A DNA stretch of 64,000 nt from Pseudogymnoascus destructans (lineage: Eukaryota > Ascomycota > Leotiomycetes > Thelebolales > Thelebolaceae): assembly GCF_001641265.1 (NCBI RefSeq), contig NW_020167524.1:806001-870000 (forward strand). The letters are read 5' to 3'. Shown here in pieces: positions 51,810 through 63,110 of this stretch (positions are counted from its first letter, which is position 1; the number at the start of each line of letters is the position of its first letter). A model generated the notes under the pieces. That model had not been told where the DNA came from and searched no databases. It worked only from the letters and a program-made list of their open reading frames with translations. The translations under genes and the position numbers were made by a program.

Positions 51810-53669
51810 ACGTACATGTATAGCGAAAGCGCCAAACAAGCGAAAGCGCCAAAATGATGCGGTGACCAAACCCCCCAACTAAATGTTAAATTCCTCAACA
51901 ACAAAACATGCCCCATAAAAACGATGAAAGCCAATTAGTGCTAGCTATCCAGGCTATGCAAAGCGACCCAAAGTTACGCCTTCGAGTTGCTGCTAGGATC
52001 TATTCTGTGGACCACCGCAAGCTAGGTCGTCGTCTAGAAGGTGTACCTTCACGACGCGATATCCAAGCCAACTCACGGAAATTAACTAACCTAGAGGAGT
52101 CCGTCCTTGTTCAGTATATACTCGACCTAGCTGCCAAAGGGTTTCCTCCTCGGCTGTCTGTTGTTGAAGATATGGCAAGTCGACTACTTGCAACACGCGA
52201 CGCGTCATGCGTTGGGTCGCGTTGGGCTTCAAACTTTGTTAAGCGGCGTGTAGAGCTCCAGACACGCTTTCAGCGCAAATACGACTACCAGAGGGCTAAG
52301 TGCGAAGATCCAGAAGTTATTAATGGCTGGTTTGAGCTTGTGCGTAACACAATTGCGAAATATGGTATCGATGAAGCAGATATCTACAACTTTGATGAGA
52401 CTGGGTTTATGATGGGCGTTATCTCAACTGCTATGGTTGTAACAAGCTCAGACGGGCGGGCAAAAGCAAAGAAGGTACAGCCTGGTAATCGGGAATGGGT
52501 TACAGTAATCCAAGGCGTTAGTTCTCAAGGTTGGGCAGTACCACCATTTATCATTGTTGCAGGCAAAAACCACCTTACATCTTGGTATGAGAATAGTGGA
52601 TTTTCAAGCGATTGGGTGATTTCTGTTACTGAAAATGGCTGGACTACAAACGAGAGAGGCATGGATTGGATTCAGCACTTTGAGAAGCATACAAAGGCCC
52701 GGAGTGTTGGTGGTTATCGCTTGTTAGTCCTTGATGGTCATGAGAGCCACCACTCAGATGAGTTTGAGGAGTACTGCAAGGAACACAACATTATTACGCT
52801 TTGTATGCCTGCTCACTCTTCTCATCTACTCCAGCCACTTGATGTTGGCTGTTTCGGCCCGTTAAAGCAGGCCTATGGTCGGCAAATTGAAGATATGATG
52901 CAGGCTCATATTTCTCATATTACAAAGGATGACTTCTTTCCTGCCTTCCACGCTGCATTTAACACTACAATGACGGAAAGTAACATTTGAGGCGGGTTCC
53001 GAGGGGCAGGGCTTCTTCCATTTGACCCTGAGAGAGTGATATCTACACTTGATCTTAAGTTAAGGACACCAACGCCTCCAAGCTCCCGCCCAGGTACTGC
53101 TCAACCTTGGGTTTCTCAGACACCAAACAACCCAATTGAAGCTATGTCACAGTCTACATTTATTAAAACTCGGATTTCACGCCATCAAAATAGCTCTCCA
53201 ACCTCAATCTATGCAGCTGTTGACCAGTTTACAAAGGGTGCATCGCAAATAATGCATCAATTAGCACTGCTAAAGGGAGAGAACCAAAACCTACGACAGG
53301 CAAATGAAGTACTAAGCAAGCGCCGGAGAGCTAGGAAAACATGACTACAGCAAGGAGGATCACTTAGTCAACAAGGGGCGCAAGAGCTACAGGATGAGAG
53401 GGATGTTGTGCAGCAGGTAGAGCAGGAAATAAGGGCAAGCCGTGGTCGGAAGCCAAGGGAAGAAACCCGTGCCCGTCGCTGTGGCAAGTGTGGTGAGACT
53501 GGGCACAATGCGCGCACGTGTCAGATTGTAATAGACACCTCTGAGGAAGAGGACTCCGAGTAGTTTCAATTGATTTCTAATGTTGTGGTAGATTTATCGC
53601 AATGTTTGTCGTGAGGGTAGATAATTTTGGCGCTTTCGCTTGTTTGGCGCTTTCGCTATACATGTACGT
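51810..53669 (+). mobile_element. pogo/Fot1-type DNA transposon
   Basis: 1860 bp. Terminal inverted repeats start ACGTACATGTATAGCGAAAG and include a doubled AGCGAAAGCGCCAAA unit; they extend about 45 bp. It is flanked by TA on both sides (51808-51809, 53670-53671), the Tc1/mariner/pogo target duplication. It encodes a single transposase with two stop codons. Confidence 0.94.
51908..53563 (+). pseudogene. pogo-type transposase with C-terminal zinc knuckle, two TGA stops
   Basis: The frame runs 551 codons with only two interruptions: TGA at 52988-52990, where homologues have Arg (NI-R-GGFRGAG), and TGA at 53342-53344. Both fit CGA-to-TGA changes. Domains: helix-turn-helix and CENP-B-like DNA binding (residues 1-130), DDE core with IYNFDETGFMMG, LLVLDGHESHHS and LLQPLDVGCFGPLK, then a helical region and a C-terminal CCHC knuckle CGKCGETGHNARTC. 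The first ORF alone (360 residues) contains the whole catalytic core. The knuckle occurs in several Fot-like fungal transposases. Confidence 0.88.
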
Positions 53670-53853
53670 TAGACTCTTTATATATATATTATAATATATC
53701 TAAAGAAGCTTTAATGCTAGAATTTGAAGATCATATTGCAAATAAAGGAAAGATGTCTCTTGGACAGCAAATAATCAGAGTACTTAGGAATTACAGCGTA
53801 AGTTATTCTATATTATATTTAATTTGTACTAATATTTAATTGACATTGGATTA

Positions 53854-54198
53854 CTAAGAACTTTGTTTTAAAATCAAAGTTATTAGTAGTGTTGTAAAGT
53901 CAGGTGGGCTACTATTTTGAAAGACAGTATCAAAAATATCATGTTGTTGTGGTGTTTGAGGCCGTTGTTCAACTTCAAAAACTTCTTGAAGTGTCACTTC
54001 ACAGATAATTCGTCGTGGTTCAAATGGTTGTAGTCCTGCTCCTCTCCATGCTGAAGTGATATTTTGAGTTGAAAATGCTAACTCTCTTGCTGTTATATAT
54101 GCAGATAGCCACTCTGCTTTTTGCACACGTAGGAGTTGTGCTTCATTTAAATGTGAAAGATACGGACTGACTAGACTACTCGGAACACTGTACCCCAT
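53854..54198 (-). pseudogene. C-terminal fragment of another pogo-type transposase
   Basis: The sequence LSAYITARELAFSTQNITSAWRGAGLQPFEP-like (read in pieces at 54150-54010) matches the region after the DDE core of pogo transposases. The rest of the element is absent. It is separate from both other copies here. Confidence 0.7.
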
Positions 54199-54462
54199 AT
54201 GTCCGACTTCCCCATACGTTACGTTATGACAATTCAGAGTATTATTCCTCTTCGTAGCATATCAGTATTGTTCGCATTACTATTCATGTTTCTCCAAGAG
54301 TAGATAGTGATTGCTTTGATTATATACGTAAAATATAGACTCCAAAACCCTCGATATGATATCTTTACCCTATATCCGAACATATTTCCATCCTTTGCGT
54401 CCAAATATCCCATTCAACGCCAGTCCCGCTGCCGTGGGGCTATCGCAACCATATAATCATCC

Positions 54463-57400
54463 CTACATTGACACAAGCCCCTTAATGCTTTTAAATCCTC
54501 CGGACCCGCCTTTCTTGTCCTTTTTGTTATGTGTTGGACTTTGCGATCCTGATTCTGCCTCACTCTCTCTTCGTTTCTTCTCCTTTTTCTCCTTTTCTCT
54601 TCGTTCCTTCAAGCCAGAGTTCTGTACGCCACCTAAAGACAACCGGTTAGTTTCGCGACAGTCAAATTACCAGCGGACAGCTCAAATGTAGGAAGGAGGG
54701 TATGATATTGTTGGAGACCATGGTTTAGCTAACAAAAATTAACCAGTGGTACTTACCTCGTCCATATGCCCGACGCTCAGGCCTAGGCTTCGGCATCTCT
54801 GCTTCGGCACCATTGTCCAAACTACCACCTTTGAATAGTGATCTTGGGTCAGAATGGGTACTACTTCCCGTCCTCGTCGGAATCATCGTAGACCCAGTAG
54901 CTGACATCTTTCTCTGTTCATCGGGCGAGAAACTGCATTGACGACTGCCATCGTCGACCCCTCGATGACCTAGTCTCTGTGGGTCTTCGCTGCCTCGCCG
55001 TGGTGGCCCATGTGCCATATTTCGGGTGTCAGTAGGGCTATGACTCTCAAAGCTTTCGGTTTCGTCGGAATCGCCTAATAAAGGACCGGGGATGCTATGC
55101 TGCTCCTGCAACCGCAAGTAGTCCTCCTGTAAACTAGTGTATCGCCTCAGGAGGTGCGTGTGCGCTTTGTGCACCTCAGCAAGTCGCAACTTCGACGCCG
55201 CTAGCGCACTATCAAGCATCATCTTAAAGTTTTGAGTCGCCGTGCTATGCGCGTTCTGCGCGACGTCTTTCATATGGAGTTTCAGGTCCTGAATCTCCAC
55301 CGCATTAGCCCGTTTCGTTTTGAGCAGTTCTTCCTCGCGTCCGGAGAGCTGCATGTTGAGAAGCTCGATTTTCGAGTTCGTTATATTTTCACGTGCTTTG
55401 ACATCCTCCATCTCACTCTCTTGATTTTGGAATTCGCGGAGATGTGCAGTCAAGCGATCGACATCTGAACGGAGTTTAGCGAGGTCGTCAAGTTCGATTT
55501 TAATCGCCTGGAGCTTCCGGCTTGATTCCATTTCGCGCGCCTCGCTTTTGATAACTAGTTGTTTTAGCTCCTCGCTGTTTTTTTTCGACTCTTGCAGCTC
55601 GCGTCGTAGGAGCTCGCCCTCAAGAATCCATTTCTTTTGTTCATCTTTTATTGCGCGCAGTTTCGCTGATAGGTCCTGTTCCCATTTCTTTGATTGGGCT
55701 CTACTTTTGTCGGACTCTTTCTTGGTTTGCGTAGTGAGATTTTTGGCCTCCTCGAGCTTGCCCTTCAAAATTTTGTTGGCATTGATGAGATTTTGCGTTT
55801 CAGCTTCGACAGTCGCTTCACGGACTTGCATCCGGCGAAGTTGGCCAATGTGGGATAGATGCTGCTGCTTGAGATAGCGCTCAAAGTTAAGATCATTACG
55901 CAAGAGCATAATTTCGCGGCGGAGGAACGCCATGTTGGTGGTGTCTCCCAGAGATGGCCTCAATGATGGCGAGCGAGGAGGCAGTTGGGCGAGAGACTGC
56001 AGATATGTATCTACATTAGCTGAGGAATCGGTATTTCCCCCCACGGAAGATAAAGTGGTGGAGCTTTCATTTGGTAATGACTGGTGCAAACGTCGGTGGA
56101 GTGATTGCTGAGAATTGAGAATATCGTGCAGCGGCGACATTCCACGTTGGTTTAATATGCCGGGGCTGTCAGAACGTATATCTTGGATTTGATTCGTCGC
56201 CATGTGGACATCAGAAGATACCGAAAGATTTGTTCTCGAAGTTAATCTTGTCAACGCGGTTAATTCAGGTGGGCCACCGCCCGAACTCGGTGTTTCATGT
56301 GAGTGCCGCTGAGCTAGCAGTGCCTCTTCGGAGTTCGTTTGGGTAAGCAACGTCTGAGCTGGAATATCTTGGTTGCTGTCGCGGTTTGGTAAACTGGAAA
56401 ACCTTGTCATAGGAGGGGCGCTCCTCGATCCATGATAGACAGGTACACATAGGGACATGCAGAAGGTGACCACATCAGATGCAGCACTATTCATCCATTG
56501 ATGGGCATCCGTAAGTTCGGACTCGATAGTTAGCGAGAAAAAGTTGGGGTGAAGTAAATGTAATTCCCTGAATGGCTCAGATCGCTTGCGAATTTCGTTC
56601 GGCTCCACGTCGATATCATCTGCTCCTGGGAAGTTGGCGTGTCTGAGGTATCGGCTTGGCTTTCTAATGTAACTCATGAAATTGATAGGGTAAAGCCCGT
56701 ACAAGAATGTAAAATAATGTAACAATTCAGGCAATGTCTCATCGTCTGATTGAAAGGAATACGACAGCTTCTCCCACGGAACCTTCTCTTCTTGTCCCTT
56801 CTCAGATAATTCGGAGTTGTCATTTTGTTCGTTAGAATCTAGCCTCAATCTTGGGGACAAGGCTCTTTCTCTTTCCCAAAACAGCATGCGGGTGTAAATA
56901 TTGAATAGCGAAGGGAGGTGCTTCCTAGTCGAGACAGGTATATGTGGTAAGATCATAGTCAGAGCTGTCATTGCTAGAGCAACAACAGTGGTTGAGGTAT
57001 CGATTTGCAAGCACCGAAGAAGGTTATCGAATAGTGGGGTTTGCAAGAGAAGATGTAAATGAGGCGGGCCATGGCGAATAAATTCGCTGAGAAGAGACAA
57101 AACTTGGCCACGGTGCTCTCGTTTCACAAAGTACGTATCTATAGCGGTAAGGAGGATCTATTACGCAGTTAGTAGCCATCGCAAGGGCCGGTTAGGTAAC
57201 GGACCTGAGGTCTCTTCTGTCCAAATGCTAAGAGAAGGGTTTTAATTTGCTGGTCAAGATAGTGTGCCATGGCGTCTGCTTCGGTGGTCGCAACTCTAGA
57301 TTGACTAAGCCATACCCCCAAGACTTTATCTGACAGCATGGTGCAGGTCTCTCGTACTGCCGCGATCCTCGCGCTGTCACCGTCGTCGGCCTCAAATAAC

Positions 57401-57750
57401 AAAACGTCAAGCAGAAGTTGACGGGTCTCTCTTGCCAATCCCTTCCCGTCCCCAATATTCCCCAGTACCGGTACTACAAACATCTCCCACCATTGTAACC
57501 ACTGAGCTGCACTCCTAATGGCAGGTATTAACTCCCGCAAAATAGCGATGAAGATTGAGTGGCGTTCAGGCTTATCCTCAGCTTGCTTTTGCCAAATCGA
57601 CAGAAGTTCCTCTTGGAGCTTCTGTGAGTCGCCATCTTCAATCGGGAGGTGCTTATCCAGATATGCTTGAATGTGGTCGATCAGGTCATTTGACAGAGGA
57701 AGGACACCGCTTGAGACCTGGTTATGGATTGACTTCACGACATCTTTCAA
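54463..57750 (-). CDS. tsc1: TSC1 (hamartin) homologue
   Basis: Exons 57750-57205, 57157-54757 and 54632-54463 join in frame. The N-terminal half is the alpha-helical hamartin core (TPLFDNLLRCLQIDTSTT, MILPHIP, LPSLFNIYTRMLFWERE), followed by LYGLYPINFM. A long coiled coil fills about residues 570-860 (Glu/Lys/Gln/Leu heptads), which in the family binds TSC2. The C-terminal exon is Lys/Glu-rich and ends GGFKSIKGLVSM. TSC1 stabilises TSC2, the GAP for Rheb, in control of TORC1. The small first exon with IHNQVSSG is intact. The gene is divergent from PEX12. Confidence 0.93.
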
Positions 57751-58524
57751 GGATCTAAAGAATTCGTTAGCATCGCTCCCACAACCAGATCAAGCGCCTA
57801 TCCTGACATACCCAGACGACATCCTAGCTACGGGCTTGGTCGTTGGCCCAGGTCAATGGTGATAAGGCAATCGCAAGGGATCGTCAGTCCTCAGACTCTC
57901 GTAGGAAGACGGCTGCTCCCGTCACAGCGGAAGCAATTTATGGCATTTGGCGTTGACGAGATCTTCGTCTGGCGAAAAATTTGGCTCGGGTTTGTTACTG
58001 TCACTGTTTTGGAAGAAGTTTGGGAGATTTTGGGGTTGTGCAGCTTCGTGGAAGGGTTAATGTTGTTGCGTTAATCTGCGGTCCCTCGTCGTTTTACTCG
58101 ATACAAAAGATAAGGACGAGACATGGCTAATCGCATCATATGCTCTTATCTTTTCCAGAGTTCCACAGACCGTTATCTCACATGCCTAGCAAAATACCCT
58201 GGTCGTACCTGTATTCATCTATTCATCCCATGAACGCGATAACGATATTTGCTTATTATGTATTATGGAATATACAAATATAAACCAGACCAAAACCTAG
58301 CCAGGTAGTCCACGTCAGACATCCCTGAGATGCTTATGGAATGAAGAGGGCGTCATTCAAAATGCATCCACTAGCCGAGTCCTCTTTGGGAACTGAACAT
58401 CGAGCCTCGGCAACATCATCAGCCTCGTGTGAACGACGCCGCATATACCCTTACACTTCTTTATTCCTCAATCTAACTACCATTCCTCCAACAATCACTA
58501 AACACCTCCTCCCGATGCTCCAAA
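57751..58524. promoter_or_regulatory. Divergent intergenic region between TSC1 and PEX12
   Basis: About 770 bp with the 5' ends of both genes. No further ORF with support; specific sites not resolved. Confidence 0.5.
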
Positions 58525-59817
58525 ATGGAGTTTATGTCGGCCCTCCAGGGCACCTTCGATGACCACAAACCTTCGCTCTTTGAGCTCCTCTCCGAACAAC
58601 AACTCGCCTCTCTCATCCCGCCGTCACTCCGCTATCTCCTCACCATCGCCACCCACCGTCACCCACGCTATCTCCTGCGTGTCCTCAACTCCTTTGATGA
58701 GTTATACGCATTATGTATGCTCATTGTTGAGCGGCATTTCCTAAAAACCCACGGCGGTGGATTCACCGAGAACTTCTATGGCCTCAAGCGTGAGAAAGCG
58801 CTACGGGGCGAGGTGCCGCGGGCGCAGCTTGGCGCACCGGCCCTCGTGAGGGAATCTCTGAAGCTCTCGGAGAGAGATATATGGAAGAACCTAGCTGTGA
58901 TGGTTGGGTTGCCATATTTAAAGGCGAAGCTCGACGAAAGCTACGAAATCAATGCGCCGCGAGCGCTCCTCGGTTCGGCATATACGCAGATGCCGCAAAA
59001 CCCAACACTCAAACAACGATTTATGCATTATTACCGGTGGTTCTTACGGAATATATACCCAAGCATAAACGCTGCATACTATTTCTCAATGCTGGCATTT
59101 AATCTGGCATATCTATTCGACAACAGCAAGTTCCACTCACCATTCATGTGGCTTATTGGCACACGAATGAGGCGCCTTGGAGAGGCCGATTACAGGGCCA
59201 TCGCCGCACTGAATGATCCACCTAAACGAGGACCAGGCGCCAGACCAGGAACGACGTCGATGTTCAGTCCGAGGACGCTATACCCGAGGTTATTGTCGAG
59301 CATGAGCATATTACTACCAACCAGCATATTCGCCTTGAAGTTTTTGGAGTGGTGGTATGCATCCGATTTCGCGCGACAGCTAAGCAAAAAGGCCAGCGAA
59401 AGTTTGGAGCTGCCGCCGCCCATAATTTCGGGAATCAATAGCGTGGCTCTTGGTCGCAAGACCCCAACAACTTCGTCGAGTGCGGACAAGAAAGACACAG
59501 AAAAAGAGCCTTCTGATGTCCCTGAGAACCCGCCCATTGCAGCTTTGTCGTTGTTGCCGATCTATACTGTCCAGCTTCCAGAGGGCTCAGATTTATGTCC
59601 TATATGTGAAGAGGATGTTGAGACGCCAACAGCATGTCAAACCGGGTTCGTGTACTGCTACACGTGTATACATAAGTGGGTCAATGGAGATCATGAAAAA
59701 CAGGAACAGTTCACGGCCGGTAAAGAAGGTAAATGGGAAAGTGGACAGGGCCGATGCGCTGTCACGGGAAGGAGGGTGTTGGCTGGAACTGATGGGCTGA
59801 GGAGGGTGATGGTATAG
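58525..59817 (+). CDS. pex12: Peroxin 12 (PEX12), RING subunit of the peroxisomal import machinery
   Basis: 430 residues, no intron. The N-terminal Pex2/Pex12 domain starts MEFMSALQGTFDDHKPSLFE and contains helices and hydrophobic membrane segments (YFSMLAFNLAYLF, LLPTSIFALKFLEWW). The C-terminal degenerate RING reads CPICEEDVETPTACQTGFVYCYTCIHKWV. In the family it forms with PEX2 and PEX10 the ubiquitin ligase that recycles the receptor PEX5. Length and domain order are usual. Confidence 0.95.
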   Translation: MEFMSALQGTFDDHKPSLFELLSEQQLASLIPPSLRYLLTIATHRHPRYLLRVLNSFDELYALCMLIVERHFLKTHGGGFTENFYGLKREKALRGEVPRAQLGAPALVRESLKLSERDIWKNLAVMVGLPYLKAKLDESYEINAPRALLGSAYTQMPQNPTLKQRFMHYYRWFLRNIYPSINAAYYFSMLAFNLAYLFDNSKFHSPFMWLIGTRMRRLGEADYRAIAALNDPPKRGPGARPGTTSMFSPRTLYPRLLSSMSILLPTSIFALKFLEWWYASDFARQLSKKASESLELPPPIISGINSVALGRKTPTTSSSADKKDTEKEPSDVPENPPIAALSLLPIYTVQLPEGSDLCPICEEDVETPTACQTGFVYCYTCIHKWVNGDHEKQEQFTAGKEGKWESGQGRCAVTGRRVLAGTDGLRRVMV

Positions 59818-60234
59818 AACTTGGTGCGATAGAATTCGCCGAATTACCTATATATTTCCCCAACGATAGGAGTTCAGGTTTGATTATATATTATAAGAGG
59901 GGGTATAAGGCATTATGTACTATATTTCTACCTCGCCAACAGTTAAGTATTTGAACCTGTCCCGGCTGCACCTGACACGCGGTTTTCCACCTCTGCGCTC
60001 CAATGCCATGGAAACTGACGGATTAATTACGCATTCAAGTTGACATCGCAATTCAGCGTCCGTAGGTTGTATACATATTTGTAAATTATATATGTTAGTT
60101 TCGCAATGCCACATGGCGGTTGGCAAGGCTGAAAAGCTCAATGTATAAGCGCGCCTCCGCGGCTAAAAAATCCCAAGCGCCGCCATCTCTGGACCTCGAT
60201 CCATCTCAATCCATCCTCACTCAACATCACCACA
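59818..60234. other. Intergenic region
   Basis: About 415 bp, 3' flank of PEX12 and promoter of the uL23m gene. Nothing else seen. Confidence 0.5.
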
Positions 60235-60873
60235 ATGGCGACATCAGCGGCTAAATTCGCACGGCCACTGCGCCTAGGCACAAAACCAGTGTTCCTGTTT
60301 GTCCAAACCCTCTACTAGAGACTGGCGACCCCATACTGACCATTTTCTCCTAGGCCAAACTTCACCATAACCCTCACCCGCAACCCCCCTCAGACTCCCG
60401 CAACCCACGCCTCCTTCATCGTCCCCCTCAACCTCAACAAGCTCGATATTCGCGACTACCTCTTTAATGTCTACTCGGTGCGCGTCCTAGGCGTGCGCTC
60501 ATACATCCAGCAGCAAAAAATTCGACAGGACAAGCCAGGAGCCCGGCGCCCGGCACAGCGCAAGTGGTACCGCCCGCGGGCCATCAAGAAGATGATTGTT
60601 GAGATGGAGCAGCCATTCGAGTGGCCAGAGGAGACGACGGATTTGGGAGCCTGGGACAAGGTCACCTATGATGCGGCGAAGGAGGACCAGAAGTCGGACC
60701 AGGAGCTGAATCAGCCGACGATTAAGAAGCAGCCCAGCAGAGAGAGGGAGAGCATTGCGGAGCAGGCGGCGAGATTATTGGATGGGACGGATGCGTGGAA
60801 GTCGAAGGATGAGTGGGAGGATATTGGGGAGGCTATGGAGGTGGAGCAGGATGTTGTGCTGCCGAGGCAATAG
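60235..60873 (+). CDS. mrp20: Mitochondrial ribosomal protein uL23m
   Basis: Exons 60235-60296 and 60354-60873, with a 57-nt intron (donor GTTTGT, acceptor TCCTAG), give about 193 residues. The join reads KPVFLPNFTITLTR. The core LNKLDIRDYLFNVYSVRVLGVRSYIQQ is the uL23 fold, followed by basic KWYRPRAIKKMIVEM. The C-terminal extension is acidic as in the fungal mitochondrial version. It belongs to the exit-tunnel side of the mitoribosomal large subunit. Confidence 0.9.
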
Positions 60874-61062
60874 GGGCGGTAGTAGAAATGGCGCGTGGAT
60901 GGACGAAAGTGTTGTATTATAAGTATTATATGGGAGCATGTGTAATTATATGTTCATGAAGTCTTGAATACGCAATACCTGATTGCATATACTATGGTAT
61001 ATATTTCCGAGCCCAAGAGCGTAACTTGTAGCACCCCATGCCGCCTCTCCTTCGTTCTCCAT

Positions 61063-62514
61063 TCAAACCGGTGCCACATGTTTTTCTATATTCCCGGCCT
61101 CCTTACTAGTATCGGCACATTCAGTCCAATGCTCTAAGCGCTGAAACTCCAGTACTTCATTGCCCCACGCCCAGCTATGTGCCGTAAGGTTGCGTGCAAA
61201 AATCTCCAGGCAGTGCGGTGGAACCAGGGAAGATGGAAGCAGTGGTGCAAAGAGAGCCATGAGATTTGGCTTCCGTGAATGCATGTCGGGCACGGCGATT
61301 ATGACTCGGCGTTTGACTGGCGTGGGCTGAACGACGGGCTGCTCTCCTGATTTCCCAACCTGTTCCCTTCCCTTTCTCTCATCGGAGACTTCGCCAAACT
61401 CGGTTTTTGAACCAACCTCGCACGGGTCGATATTTATCTCCTCTCTGGGAATTCTTCGCCCAACGAGCAGAATCTCAAATGGCTTCCTCCACGTTCCATC
61501 AATTGGTGACATCGGCTCTCCGTTCCCTGTGATTTTTAGCCACACCCATTCCTCCACAAGCTCGATGCCCCATTCCCCAAATAATCCCCTTTCTCCATCT
61601 TTTCCTAGCAGCAAGCCTCGAAATATCTCTTTATTCGTAATCCACACTCCAACCAAGCCGTTTTTCTCAAGTTTGCTTCTGATGGGAATACCGGATAACA
61701 AAGTGCCAATCTCTGATAATCCATAGGCTATGTGGTAATGCCCGGCGCGACGTGCGGAACGGTTGGGCCAAGGGGGATCAAGAATAATGAGAGGAAATCG
61801 GGGCGCCTTTTGAATGAAGATGGGGAGGGTAAAAATGATTTCGCCCGGGATGTGTGTGCTGTTTACAGGAAATATGGCAGGGATATTGCTGCCTGGGAGA
61901 GAGATAGTAACTGTACGGCCCATAGTGTTTTGGAACAATGGAAAAGGAGACAATGGTAAAGAATCAGTAACACCTCCTTGGCTGTTGCCGTACTGGTAGC
62001 TAGGCACGGACGATGGCGGCGGTGGGGATGAGGCAATATTGCTTGCTTCTCCCGCTTTATGTTTTATATGATGGCGTTTCTCCGGCCAGTCATCTTGCAA
62101 ACTGGACTGCTTTTCATCATAACATGAACGGGGTAGACACCAGGCTTGCGGGCTGTCACCATTATCCCCTATCGCCTCTTCTGCTTCTTCTAGAGCCAAG
62201 GCGAGAACCCGGTGAAGTATCAGGTCGTTGATATCTGTATCTGGGTTCTTCAGGGCCTCAATCGCTTTCTGGGACTTCAGGGCAGTAAGCGCTTTCTCGG
62301 ACTTTGGCTCAAGGGATGGATACGGCTGTTCCAACGGAGACGAAGACCACAGTTTTCTTTCGCCGCCATGTTCAAATTGTTGCGCAAGCTCTATAGAGCA
62401 AGGGACATCGAGCAGCGTGACTGTATGGTCTTCATTTTGCCACAAAATGCACGTCTTCTCGCTGGAGTTGGGGCAAGCATCGCCTCCCATACTTGTTGCC
62501 GTTGATGCCGCCAT
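61063..62514 (-). CDS. MT-A70 family adenine-N6 methyltransferase (METTL4-like)
   Basis: 483 residues, no intron. The catalytic DPPW motif (LIILDPPWPNRSARR) lies near residue 245, followed by GLVGVWITNKE and the C-terminal MT-A70 strands (EWVWLKITGNGEP, WRKPFEILLVGRR, KPNLMALFAPLLP). The asparagine/serine after DPPW and the position of the domain suggest the METTL4 branch, not METTL3/14. The N-terminal half is less conserved and disordered at 130-190. Family members methylate adenine in RNA (such as U2 snRNA) or DNA; which substrate applies here is unknown. Confidence 0.87.
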   Translation of the reverse strand: MAASTATSMGGDACPNSSEKTCILWQNEDHTVTLLDVPCSIELAQQFEHGGERKLWSSSPLEQPYPSLEPKSEKALTALKSQKAIEALKNPDTDINDLILHRVLALALEEAEEAIGDNGDSPQAWCLPRSCYDEKQSSLQDDWPEKRHHIKHKAGEASNIASSPPPPSSVPSYQYGNSQGGVTDSLPLSPFPLFQNTMGRTVTISLPGSNIPAIFPVNSTHIPGEIIFTLPIFIQKAPRFPLIILDPPWPNRSARRAGHYHIAYGLSEIGTLLSGIPIRSKLEKNGLVGVWITNKEIFRGLLLGKDGERGLFGEWGIELVEEWVWLKITGNGEPMSPIDGTWRKPFEILLVGRRIPREEINIDPCEVGSKTEFGEVSDERKGREQVGKSGEQPVVQPTPVKRRVIIAVPDMHSRKPNLMALFAPLLPSSLVPPHCLEIFARNLTAHSWAWGNEVLEFQRLEHWTECADTSKEAGNIEKHVAPV

Positions 62515-63110
62515 CGTCGAGGCACGTGCCTAAAACATGTTCCAGACCATTCGCCAACGCCACTACTCCTAGCCACTACTCCTAGCGCCTAAAAGTCTAA
62601 ATCATAGGTCATGTGACCCAGTCTAGTTCACGTGCCTAGACAGTTCAAGGCAAATAGGGTCCCAAGCCAGCGCCAACAGCGCTAGTTAACAATACTCATA
62701 ATTAACATGAAGGCTCTTAGTCACTTAATATTATAATTGTCATATTAGTTATATAGAATTAGAGCTAATAGAGTGGCGGGAGCGGTTAGATCGTGTGATA
62801 GATAGGGTTTGTACGGAGTATAAAACGTCAAAACTTACAAACTTGAAAGCTCGGCAATGGGGGCCAAAGATCCCTGCCGAAGCCGAGCCGACGGTATGCG
62901 GGGTGCGAAAACGTAACGGGCTCTCACATTTGTTCCAGTTCCAATCTCCAATTGCCAATCAGACCACAGCCAAATGGGCAACATAATTAATTATAGTTAA
63001 CAAATTCGCCTCAAAATCTTGACATGAACTTCTCATAGCCCTACAGATAACGTCTATAGTCTATATAAACCTCTTAGCGGCGGCGAGGCATGCCACCAGC
63101 TCGCTAAGCT
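62515..63110. other. Intergenic region
   Basis: About 600 bp, AT-rich in the middle; no gene or repeat recognised. Confidence 0.5.

Noticed and set aside
53690..53839. Short plus-strand ORF after the pogo element
   Set aside because: AT-rich, without domain; could be an eroded transposon trace but nothing supports a gene.
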